Assembly (NCBI GenBank): GCA_944472155.2
Contig: OX235279.1
Span: 177,609,868-177,673,867, forward strand
Source: Trichobilharzia szidati
Lineage: Eukaryota > Platyhelminthes > Trematoda > Strigeidida > Schistosomatidae
Length of the DNA: 64,000 nucleotides
Direction of reading: 5' to 3'
Part shown: piece after piece, positions 54,556 to 64,000 of the stretch
Position numbering within the stretch: the stretch's first letter is position 1
How the letters are laid out: each line of letters begins with the position of its first letter
Translations under genes and position numbers: made by a program
The notes under the pieces: model-generated
The model's database searches: none
Told to the model about the DNA's origin: nothing
The model's input: the letters and a program-made list of their open reading frames with translations, nothing else

Positions 54556-54960
54556 CAACAAGTTTGTGCACACACTTCACTATTGGTCTGAAACTTTCAC
54601 AGCATCACAGTGAAGTTTAATGTTTTCTGAAAGTGTGGTGTTAAATCAGGCTTCACTGGAGTTGTCTCTAAAGCACCTTCTGTTACCTCACAGTTATTAA
54701 ACACCGGAAGAGTTTTATACAAATTATAGTGGCGATAGGGTGGTGTATAAGATAAGTGGGGTAAGAAGAAGAAGGAATAATTACCGGACATGTTACTTGT
54801 AGATTAATAAAACAATATGTCGTTGGTAAAAAGCGAGAACTTCGGATGTGTTTTTAACGTGTTCTTCTTAAGAATTTATATCAACCAATTTTCTACAATT
54901 AAAAGCAATGAGAACATTTAAACTTAGGTTTTGTTTCGGAATATCCGATCTGTTAGCATA

Positions 54961-56105
54961 ATGATAATAATAATTTGCTTTATTCCAAAACAGTACGTGT
55001 GATACAGAATGGAATTCTCAGCATTTTTACTACAGTATTGGATCCAGTTAGTACATTACCAATAAATAAAATTCTACATAGATTAAGGGTAATCTCAGTT
55101 AGTTTTGACAACAACATATTGGCATGTCGGTAGCAAAGCCAAAATTGAACAGAGTGTTTAAAGGTGTTAGAAAAGTAGATGCTAGCATATTTACTGGCGT
55201 AAGAGGTAACAAAAAGGTCGAGATATACGGAGTGGAAAAGAACGAAGAAGAATGTTTTAAATAGAGTTTGTAAGGAAGAAAGAAACAAAACAGCACATAA
55301 CAGAAAAGAGAGAGAGAAAAGGAAAAGAAAGAAAGAAAACGTTGTACCTACAAATGAAATGAGCTGGAAAGACGAGATCCAGTTGTTCTACTGAGTATCT
55401 AATAAGTTATAGGTATCACGCCTAATGCTTTCTTTATCGCACAGAACACGAGCTAAGTAGGGTATGGTTGAGTTTTTGTACTTGTCAGTGCGAGCATATA
55501 GTTTTCTATATTGGCTTCTGGTTTTGCCTGATGAGATACAAGGGGAGAGTTGTGAATGAAGAGGGTGGTGTGAGTTAGACAGAATGGATTTGGCCCATCT
55601 TTCACATGAGTCCAAGTGCCTGTCGACCAGAATATTAACAAGCTGGTTAAGTGGCACATTGCTTACTCTGCTGACAACCTTTAACATCCTGCGTAATAAG
55701 GTATAGTCTTTCTTCAGTAGCCCTGGAAAAACTAAGGGGGAACAATAGAGAATACATAATAGGCAGGATGCAAGAGTTAACGAATTGTAGGGTTGGGTTA
55801 TACCAGATTGTCTTAACTTCTTGATGTAGACGGTAAGACTGAATATTTTCTTCGAAATCATCAAGATATGAGACGACCAGGAAAGAGCAGCAGATAGAAT
55901 GACGCTAAGATATTTAATTTCTGACCTGATTTCGATTTCAGTGCCATCTATGTTGCACACCTCATGAGTGCTAACCAGTTTATTTAGGTCGGATTTCTGC
56001 CTAAAGGTGAAATTGACTGTTTGGCATTTGGAGGGATTTAAGGTTAGACCATTTCCCTTGAACCACTGGCTGATTTCTGATAAAAAGCCATTTTGTTTGG
56101 AGCAG
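54961..56105 (-). mobile_element. CR1/L2-like LINE, 5'-truncated, long open frame
   Basis: ATT tail and 3' end at 54961-55020 (TTTATTCCAAAACAGTACGT). Minus-strand frame from about 56105 to 55388: NGLTLNPSKCQTVNF, VCNIDGTEIEIRSEIKYLSV, LSWSSHILMISKKIF, LRQSGITQP, LLYCSP-type segment shifted, FPGLLKKDYTLLRRMLKVVS, LVNILVDRHLDSCERWAKSI, HSQLSPCISSGKTRSQYRKL, STIPYLARVLCDKESIRRDT. It is the best-preserved C-terminus of this family in the window. The YADD box is cut off. Confidence 0.9.
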
Positions 56106-57289
56106 TGGTAAGTAGAGTAGAATTTAGTGTGTGAAAACTGCTAAACAGAGACTGAAATGTCCAAATATCATTGAACTGTTACTTTGCCTGGGCTTGCTGA
56201 CTATTCTATGGTCTAGTGTGAATAAGTGCATTGGAGAACGAAGGATAAAGTGTACGTAGTATCATACCATTGCTTCATCCGTGCCTACTGAATCTTTCGT
56301 CTCACCATGCGGATGAGTCCATAACCATTTTTTTAATCCAAATGTCTTTCCTGAACTACTGTTCTCATGTGCAACTAGATAGTAAGCTCGCACGCCTTAG
56401 ATTGAATAATATACCAAGATAGCTATTTTGATCTGATAATGCAGAAACATGGTTTCTGTACACTGAAAATGATTTCTACTATAATGGTGGGACTAGTCCA
56501 CTCCCCCAATTCCTGGTAGTTATGCATTTCCTGTCACAGGAGTTAAAGAACTGCATCCCCTCGTATATGCCCTATACGGCAGAAGAGATGTATCATATAG
56601 CCAAAATTTTAACGAACTGTTCTGCAGTGTTCAGTTAGAGGGTGTTCCTGCATTACACATATTTTCGTGAACGCATAAAGTCATTAGGCACCATGAAATT
56701 CCACAGAAGGTTCTTCGGAGAATTGTTGTTTTCCAAGTTGCCACAGACAGTGAATACCGTGATTGAGACACTAAAATGGTATTTGTCAGAGACTTGGCGG
56801 CATCAGCTGACAGAATGGCGGAAATATCTCAACAATCAATATAGGAAGTAAGTTCAGAGGTTACACTCTTTCCGAAAATTCGCGTCCCTTCTAAGCAGTG
56901 CGGGTGCAATGATATTGTGCACTTCGGTCTGTAGTCTGACGTGTGTTTTGTACAGCCCTAGAAAGGGCTCAGGAGTGCGTGCGCCTAACTGTCTATTTGT
57001 AAAGGGCATGACCGCGTGTGCCCTCCCTACATCCCCTGCGTAATTTACGCTCGTGTCCATTTTCCGTTAGAACTAGACCTAAGTCAGGTTCCGATGTTGT
57101 GCAGGACGAGCTTTCGTTGCACAGGGTTTAACTTGCATTCTGTAGCTTACAGGCGGGTTATTTCACTTTTTCAGGTTGAAAGCGACTGGCCGCCGCTCAG
57201 TCTTCCAGAAGCTTTAGATCTGTCTGCAGTCTGAGTCTTCCGAACACTTTATTGCCTTCTGTATCTTTACGTCGTTATCGCATAGAAGA
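56106..57289. other. No firm gene; possible gag-like remnant at 56642-56851
   Basis: The plus frame at 56642-56851 reads FRERIKSLGTMKFHRRFFGE then LLFSKLPQTVNTVIETL. The F-SKLP-V-T-I pattern resembles gypsy gag proteins, but the match is short and I give it low weight. The rest is unassigned. Confidence 0.35.
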
Positions 57290-60200
57290 GTCAGACAGCT
57301 TAGACGGCACGATAGGTAACTGATAAAAATCAAAAACATCAGCAGTCCTAGGATAGAACCCTGCGACACTCCTGATGACGAGCCGTGCCAAGATGATCGG
57401 ACTTGATTGACCTTAGTGCAAGATTTCCTTTCAGCTAATTAGTCCTTCAATTATGACAGTAGCTGCTCGCCTATACCTGCCTGACTTTGTGTGGGAGAAG
57501 ATCATGGTGAACTGTGTCAAATGCCTCCTCAGAGTCGAGGAAGACCACATGGACTGGAGCATTCATCTCCCAGCATGATGTCCAATCGCCCCAAGCTGAT
57601 GGTAGGTTTGTTACACAGGATCTGACTTTCCTGAAACCGTATTGTGCTTCACGGAGTCTGTTAGTCCCATCGAGGTGATCCATAATGTTATCACCAATAA
57701 CAACTTCCATTACTTTTGAAACCACCAGGAGTAGGGCTACTGGTCTATAACTAGTGGCATTATGCTTATACCCACCCTAGAAAATAGGAAAAAGGGTGGC
57801 TCCTTTCCACTCCCTTGGCAGTTTCCCCTAATCCATTGAGTGTTGGAACAAGTTTCATAAGGGCCTACAGGGAGCGACAGAGCGCTGTTTCAGGACAGAT
57901 AACCTGATGTCGTCACAACCTCAGGTATGAGTCTCTGTAGCTTCCCTAGTACTATTGGCGGGTTTATTTGGGGAGTATCCACTAGGTTTTCCTCCGGTGA
58001 GATATCAGTGCCGCCATTTTGGTCCATACCAGTAGTAGCCACCCTACTGTTTGACTGTTTGGCGAAGGCTAAGCTGAATACTTCAGCCATCTTCAGGCTA
58101 GTGAGGTATTGACCGTCTGAACATACGAAAGCGCATGCACGCTGGTTGGTTGATTTTCTTTCCGACATGAATCGGTACAAGGTTTTTGGGTTTGCGAGGA
58201 GTTTTTGGCAAGGTTAGCCCGAAATGACCTGTCACTCCTGACTCTCACGTTGCACCGGTTCCTGAGTTCCAGATATGCGTCGTAGTCGGTCTGACTCTTG
58301 AATACTTGCCACGTAGACCAACCCTCTGCTTTGCTTACAGAATACTTTGTGTACCTCTCTTCAGCAGTGATGACTATTTTTCTGGCTGTGTTGGGACTAA
58401 AGGGACTTTATTCGAGATTGCTTTGTCAGTGATATCTTTCAATACTTCCCAGTGTTCATCCACAGATAACTCATCCCATGCTAGAGGCCATTCTGCGTCG
58501 GACAAAGACCTCCACATCTCAGCATAGTCAGCCATTTTATAACACAGACATGGTCGCGTAGCGTCCCAGTGCAAGTTCTCACGGAGGACAAGATCGAACC
58601 CTATGACTGCGTGGTCACTATTTCCCAGTGGAATCATGATCCGGACCTTTTCGACTAGTAGTTGGTCATTAGCTAGAATATAATCCAGTTTCCATGACTT
58701 TTCACTAGGGCCCCGCCTAGTGTCGTCTCCAGCATTCTCACTGTTGTATTTCGAATGGTTAGCAGTAGATTTCAACCGAATTTTCCCTGAGCATGCCCCG
58801 AGCCAAGGTTCAGTGATAGGGCATTGAAATCTCCAACTATGGTGATTTGGTCATAGCCCAAGTCCCGTATCCTTGTAATAGTGCAGAGCAATAGCTGGTT
58901 GTGCTCTGCCCCACAGGTGGGGGATCGGTAGATGCCACCCAGCAAATGCTTGGTGTGGCCTACGGTGAAATGACACCTATTGGAGTCTGGGAGTTCAGTA
59001 AGTGGCGGGCTCATTGAACGTACACATTTAAGTTGCTTGTCAAGGTATATGGCAACTCCCCCTTTCCTTGTTATCCCTGTCTCTCCTGACCAGAACAATA
59101 TCACTTACACTGACTTCGTATTCAGCGGTAGTGGGGTTAGCCAAGTTCCCGTGAGGATTATTATTTTAAGGTCTAGGTGTGACTGGAGGTTCCTGAGTTC
59201 GCTTACTCTCTTTCTCATCCCTCTTACGTCTACATAAAGGCAAATGATAGTCAGTCTCACAACCTCAGCGTATTGTGAGGCACTTGACGTTAAGTTGTCT
59301 GCTGGTAGGGGGCTTAATATTTGTACTAGTTGGTCGATTCCTATGGAACCGGCCCGTTGTCGCTTTTTCCTTGGATTTAGGTAGGACACCTAGGTGACAC
59401 TGACTGCCATTCTCAGTACCGCATCGGTCTAGTGTCACTGAGGCTTGGGGATGTATTAAGGTCTCATTTTGCTTCCTCCTAATGGTTCGAGGTCTGCTCT
59501 CGCCGCATTGGATATATCCTCTAAACTTACCCTTGGTCTCGTCTCACCGTTGAAGTACTAGGCCCATGTGAAGTGGTATAATAGAGTGAGCAATATTGAG
59601 GTTAGGCTTCGGTCGAGTGCTGGGAGGGGTTAGGACATGTGTCACATTTGCCTAACCATCGTCTTCCTCAACGGGCAATGTTAGCTGACATAGGGTCAGA
59701 TTGGAAAAGAGCTAGCAGCAGTCAAATCAAAACATGACACCAGTCAACGAAATCCACAACAGTTAGTTTAATCCACTTAGGAAGGTGTAGACTTCCCGGT
59801 TGGGGTGCTCGGGGCGGTAAAAACCAATGACGGCTGCAGACAATTGGTGATATGGCTCAGAATCGTTCTCAATGACTGAAGCAGATGCATACACTCCTTG
59901 TGACTTGTAATTTCCAGTGAAAATACATTGTTGTTTGTTATTGCCATTCCTTTTCTCTCATATCCCTGTCTACTGTCTCTATTTTGCATTTCTTCTCTCG
60001 CTGTGTGTGCTACATGGATTGTGGCGACTGCTGCACATCGATGCAAAGTTCTATGTCGAAAACAGACAGTATGACCAAAGAAGTAGAGGGCATCAGTTCC
60101 GATGACTCCCTCGCCATTTGCCTGTTAGTCCATGGCCTATCATGTCTCACTCTTATGCTGGAACTCCTGGCGATAGCTAATACTTGAATCAGTAACAGTA

Positions 60201-61000
60201 CTCTTTCAACCTCTTCGGCAGAGCCCAGTGTAACCCTTAATAGAGGTGGCTTACGCTGAGCTGCCTGGATACTCCTTTACAGTCTACAGAATTTCGCTGC
60301 ACAGATGTTCAAGACCTAATTTACTGCGTGAATTGGGCCACTGTTTCTGATCAAACGCGGCTCGTTTTTCAAGTAAGCTGTCATTGCACACGGGTACATC
60401 GAGCAGGATGAGGGAATTCGACCGACTGACCTCAAACTTTGATTTAGCTTGTGGCTGGCTGTCCTCCTTTGTAGGGTCGGTCACTTTAGATTTCATCGGG
60501 TTCTGACTGGTCTTTGCTATGTTACTATGCTCGATGGCGGGTGCAAGTAATGCTTTAGCAGTGAAATCTTCCCCTGATGTTTTAGGTGTAGCATTTGTAG
60601 TCTTCTCTTTATGATGATTGGTGTTTCCAGTTGGTTGGGCTAGTGTAGCCTTCTTACGTTTTTATCGAATTTTCGTGGTGTGGTATTATCAGGTGGAAAG
60701 CTGTATGAGACTGTGTCGAGACACAAAAGTGGGATGCTGCTTCTGCTATCCGCAGCCACGCCATGTGAGACTGTGCCAGGGCGACATAGTGGTCAAATGT
60801 ACCAGAACCACGGGAATCGTTATTTCGCATAAACTCATAATATGGTTTTAGCACCCTTTGTTACAATGACGGTGTACCCATCGTTTGCAAAAATTGCACT
60901 CGTATGCTGAATCAGTTTTAGAAACGAAGGCATTACAGGCCTGGCATTCGTCTTCTTTTCCAGATGATACTTTCGAGGTCTTATGACGTCTTGAGTGTTT
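57290..61000 (-). mobile_element. CR1-clade LINE with PHD-type ORF1, APE nuclease and RT start (pseudogene)
   Basis: Minus strand, high to low: ORF1 zinc finger ECQACNAFVSK then YECNFCKRWVHRHC (60855-60955; C-x2-C, C-x2-C, H-x2-C, PHD-like), ORF1 C-terminal blocks to about 59800, then ORF2 from 59389. The APE nuclease has LTGTWLTPLP, RKGGVAIYLDKQLK, LLGGIYRSPTC, TIVGDFNAL (58816-58836) and LGNSDHAVIGFDL (58600-58625). RT begins SKVMEVVIGDNIMDHL, QYGFRKVRSC, VVFLDSEEAFDTVHHDLL (57471-57725) and SGVSQGSILG near 57370, then is cut at about 57290 before the Y-DD box. Frameshifts throughout. Distinct from the 55388 family. Confidence 0.85.
59585..59765 (+). mobile_element. Fragment of the second RTE-type LINE between ORF1 and ORF2
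   Basis: Same order as minus 15990-16170: VSNIEVR, a decayed GHVLRMPSHR, QRAMLADIGSDWKRASS-like (59660-59725), QIKT-HQS. Plus-strand orientation, opposite to the CR1-clade element around it. Confidence 0.75.
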
Positions 61001-61451
61001 CTGTTTGTTTTACCCGTGTGTCACGCACCGGCTTCCAATGGATATAGGTGTAGTATCATGTCCACCTAGTATCGCCTGTGCTGTTTCAGTGATAGACTAT
61101 GGCAATGTAGGCGTAGTATCAGAACAGGTAAGATGTGCACGGGTCTTTAGAATTGGTATGCGATTTGGGGTTGATGTCCCTGGGTTGTTGCCTCCTCTGA
61201 CTGAAGCCCTTGTGACTACAGAATACGGTGTTTGAGTGCTTTTTACATGGCTACTTTCAACAGCCATATTAACAATCACTATAACTTATGCTATAGATGA
61301 ATAAGAGAGCAACAGTATCTATCCACTTGAACAAGAATAAGACTGATAAATTACAAGATACGGAAAAAAGGTTTTCGTCTTTTCTTGGTACTTTTCGGTT
61401 GATCGGCTTCACATCAATCACCTGGTAGTCCAACAAGTCTTATTCATCTGA

Positions 61452-61574
61452 ATGAGTGAGGAAGATGCTGCTACAGATGTAGCACCTGAAGCTGGACTTG
61501 CCGCACAGAGGTTTCTTATGGAAGTAATGGATGGATTTGATTCACCGGATAGGAAGATCAGGTTTCCCAAGTGA
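61452..61574 (+). CDS. Short frame next to gypsy remnants, unknown
   Basis: A 40-codon ATG frame, MSEEDAATDVAPEAGLAAQR then FLMEVMDGFDSPDRKIRFPK. Acidic and alanine-rich start. I do not recognise it. It sits just 5' of gypsy pol remnants and could be part of the same element, but in the wrong order for gag. Confidence 0.3.
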   Translation: MSEEDAATDVAPEAGLAAQRFLMEVMDGFDSPDRKIRFPK

Positions 61575-62730
61575 ATAATTCACAAAATAGGTATTTTCTG
61601 GTTGGAGAGGAAAAAGCATGCCGTATTCAAGGAGCGTGTGCACTGTGAAGCCATGCATTTTGCATGACATATCTCATCCAGGAGTACTGGGTTACCATCG
61701 CTTCTGTCTCTCTTCAGTACAAACAGTGAGGTAAGGCAATATGCTGGTGGATGCTTGACTTACCAAAAGTGCGAGGTAACGAAACGGATATACTCATATG
61801 CCTTTAAGCGTTGACTCTTTGAGTGACGACAAGAAGCAGTATGCCCCAAACATTTCACTGATATGAGCGTTGGATGTGTTTTTGTGGACAGATGGATTGA
61901 GAACATCAAGTTCCCTCTTGCCCTAACAACTGACAGTGGCTGTCGACTGCAAACCAGCCTACTTTGGCCATAACTAAATTTCTAGGCTGCAAACATCTTA
62001 GAACAAAAGCCGACCATCCTCATGCAAAAGTAATGGCAGTGTGCCTCTTCAAGTTGTTGAAGGATGGAATGTAAACAGCGAACATTTGGCTGAATCACTA
62101 ACCCTAGTTCTCTTCGACACGTAGGCTGTGTTGAATGCTTGTGCTGCGTGCAGTACTTAGCAGCAGATATATGCAGCAACACTATGACTACCAGGCCAGT
62201 TTGTTTCAACCTTCACTTCACCATCCTGTTGATCACACCTTATATCTCGGAAAGATCACTAACTCAATGCTTTCGGTCAAGCTTACTATCTTTTAGACGT
62301 AGTCCATCGATGTCCAAACGACACATGCTTACCGTTTCCAATTATGTATGTTTTTGCGAATTTTTACATCACACTTTGAGACTCTGATATGATGGACCAT
62401 ACGAAAAATAGAACGTGCGGGAGAATTTTTCGTCTTGGGCAAAACCCATCGCGAAGGCCGCATTATTAGCTACCGTTTAAAGCCAGTATACAAATGCGGT
62501 AGACCTGTGAGCAGAAACACACTGGCTCTGCGTAACACTCTACTGCTGGAGTATTCCACAGGTGACCATAGCTCTCAACTGAAGAACTTTGCCACTGATA
62601 TCCCAGGAAACACGTTGGTCAAGCTGAGCTCTAGGCAAAACACCTGCCGGCCCTTTAACGTAGCCCACCTAACCTGGTGGCCAGTCTATTCTTAACATTG
62701 CCCCAACTAACGAAGGGAGGGGGGAATATG
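61575..62730 (+). mobile_element. Gypsy-type LTR retrotransposon pol remnant (integrase and C-terminus)
   Basis: Frames in several phases give CQKCEVTKR-like zinc-binding end (61762-61785), FVDRWIENIKFPLALTTDSG (61879-61940; integrase catalytic core, TTD-G motif), then LAESLTLVLFDT (62085-62120), and YDGPYEK with ERAGEFFVLGKTHREGRI, ISYRLKPVYKCGR (62388-62500), the usual C-terminal YDGPF...VS-DRLKPA block. A purine run GAAGGGAGGGGGGAA at 62712-62726 sits where a polypurine tract is expected. No LTR follows directly. Heavily decayed. Confidence 0.8.
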
Positions 62731-64000
62731 AGACTAATGGCCGCTCAGAGGTGCATCTATTAACGATTATGTGAATGGAGTGCAGAGATACACAGTCACA
62801 CCACAGCTCAGCCTCCGGACTCTTGTCTATTGAAAATGCACTTGTCCATCATGTGTTTTAATCCACGCAGGTAAACAAACTGATTGTTGAAGGTTCAAAT
62901 GCTATGAACATATCACTTATACCATCATTATTATAGAAGTGTTATACGTCCACCAACAGCTTCCTCCTATTCTCAGAGGTCAGTGTCGCCCAATTTACCA
63001 CCCAGAAGATTGACTATGTGCCTTGCAAAAGTGTAGGTAGGTGTAAAACAGATGGATTAAAAGTCAAGTAGTCAAAAAGCAGATGGACAGCTGATGGATT
63101 CCTTCCATCTGTCTGAGGAATTTAATTTTTATTTCAACTAAAGGGTATCTATCTCAGTTTGATTGCCACCACTATACTGCCATATGAGAAAGGTCGAACA
63201 GGTAACGCTCACATGTTTAAAACTATGATAAACCCAGCTCATATAGTACATTTGGTACAGGACAAAAGATGCAATATTAGTGTTAGGAAAATTTCAAAAA
63301 GATAATTGACTACATGGTGCAGATGCAGTCTACTTTCTAAAAGTTATATGACGTCGCAAAACACCACAGAAAGGAAGATTGAAAATATTAATACTGAAAA
63401 CTTCATCTGTGTAATCGCTGAACTGAACACAGAAAACAATGCAGCGGAGGCGCCTATCGCTTCGTAAATGAAGGCATTAAAGAATATATTTCAGTCGAAT
63501 TGTGGAGAAGAAGGATGGCATCAGTGTGTATTTGAGTGCTCGGATGGTCTTGGTGTGAGAAAACCATAAGTCTTTATTGGCGGGATAATTAATTGTAGTA
63601 CCTGGTAAAATCCTTCACCTATACTTTTGGTCCCTTCACAACTTCTTGAGTACAACTAACGCAAGTGCTTATTCTGAAATGCCATTAATAGGACAGTCAT
63701 ATTCTGGTAGAAAAATGTGGAAATGTTAAAATTTAGAGATTCGAAAGACCATTGTTTCTGAAACTATTTTGTAACCAACACCCTTACCAAAAGAATCACC
63801 TGAATCACCGCCTGATAGCGCATTTCGTAATAGAAGGCGAAGATTTACTTTGGACGTGTATTTCGTAAACATTCTGGAGGATTCATGAAGCGGGGAAACC
63901 TAGGCAAACAAACGGGAACACATTCATCATTTAATACAGTCTGTGAAGAGCGAAACTGGTTCGTTGTATTCTGAATGCAGAAAACAGATCTCTGCGTCCT
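62731..64000. other. No recognised gene
   Basis: No supported gene; no LTR-like copy of the 48653 family was found here. Confidence 0.45.

Noticed and set aside
57372..57400. CTGATGACGAG as a hammerhead core
   Set aside because: No GAAA at the right distance and it lies within RT coding of a LINE; chance match.
58980..59237. Plus-strand open frame at this place
   Set aside because: Antisense shadow of the APE endonuclease coding on the minus strand.
1..64000. CRISPR arrays, operons or other prokaryotic systems
   Set aside because: No array of equal spacers, no ribosome binding sites or compact gene order; introns and retroelements mark eukaryotic DNA.

Overview
This is eukaryotic, AT-rich, intron-containing and very repeat-dense DNA. 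The repeat set points to a schistosomatid blood fluke (Schistosoma or a close relative): hammerhead-ribozyme SINEs of the SM-alpha kind, RTE (SR2-like) and CR1/L2-like LINEs, GIY-YIG Penelope-like elements (PLEs) and a decayed gypsy-type LTR element. I cannot fix the species from sequence alone. There is a 500-base run of N at 20946-21445.

Only one host gene is clear. It lies on the minus strand at 32179-35852 and has three coding exons with correct GT-AG sites and reading phase. It encodes a 143-residue protein with four canonical EF-hand loops. Its two introns hold inverted SINE pairs, a tRNA-headed SINE and a PLE fragment between inverted repeats.

Layout. 1-6.3 kb: a CR1/L2-like LINE tail, RTE tails, and several hammerhead SINEs, two of them with clear target-site duplications. 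7-16.4 kb: RTE copies on both strands, PLE fragments and inverted SINE pairs. 16.4-22.2 kb: an inverted-repeat-flanked PLE end, an RTE copy with an expanded tetranucleotide tract, and PLE copies either side of the gap. 23-31.8 kb: CR1/L2-like copies, one split by a 187-bp foldback element, and a nested stack in which an RTE copy received both a 390-bp element and a CR1/L2-like copy at touching sites. 32-38.8 kb: the EF-hand gene, a 366-bp tandem repeat and the longest intact PLE reading frame. 40-48 kb: five RTE copies, one about 3.1 kb and nearly full length. 48.6-54.6 kb: a non-coding LTR-like element in tandem (LTR-internal-LTR-internal-LTR) plus a separate LTR. 55-62.7 kb: a CR1/L2-like copy, a CR1-clade element with PHD-type ORF1 and APE endonuclease, and gypsy pol remnants.

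The most interesting signals are three. (1) One tRNA-derived SINE family (called H2 here) folds as a hammerhead, but most copies carry 4 extra bases, and one copy 8, inside the CUGA/UGA catalytic core; one copy has the exact core. (2) One tRNA-like SINE head (H3) is joined to two different LINE tails, a CR1-type tail in some copies and an RTE-type tail in others. (3) Two PLE 3' fragments sit between long inverted repeats. Family names H1, H2, H3 and R390 are labels for this report only.
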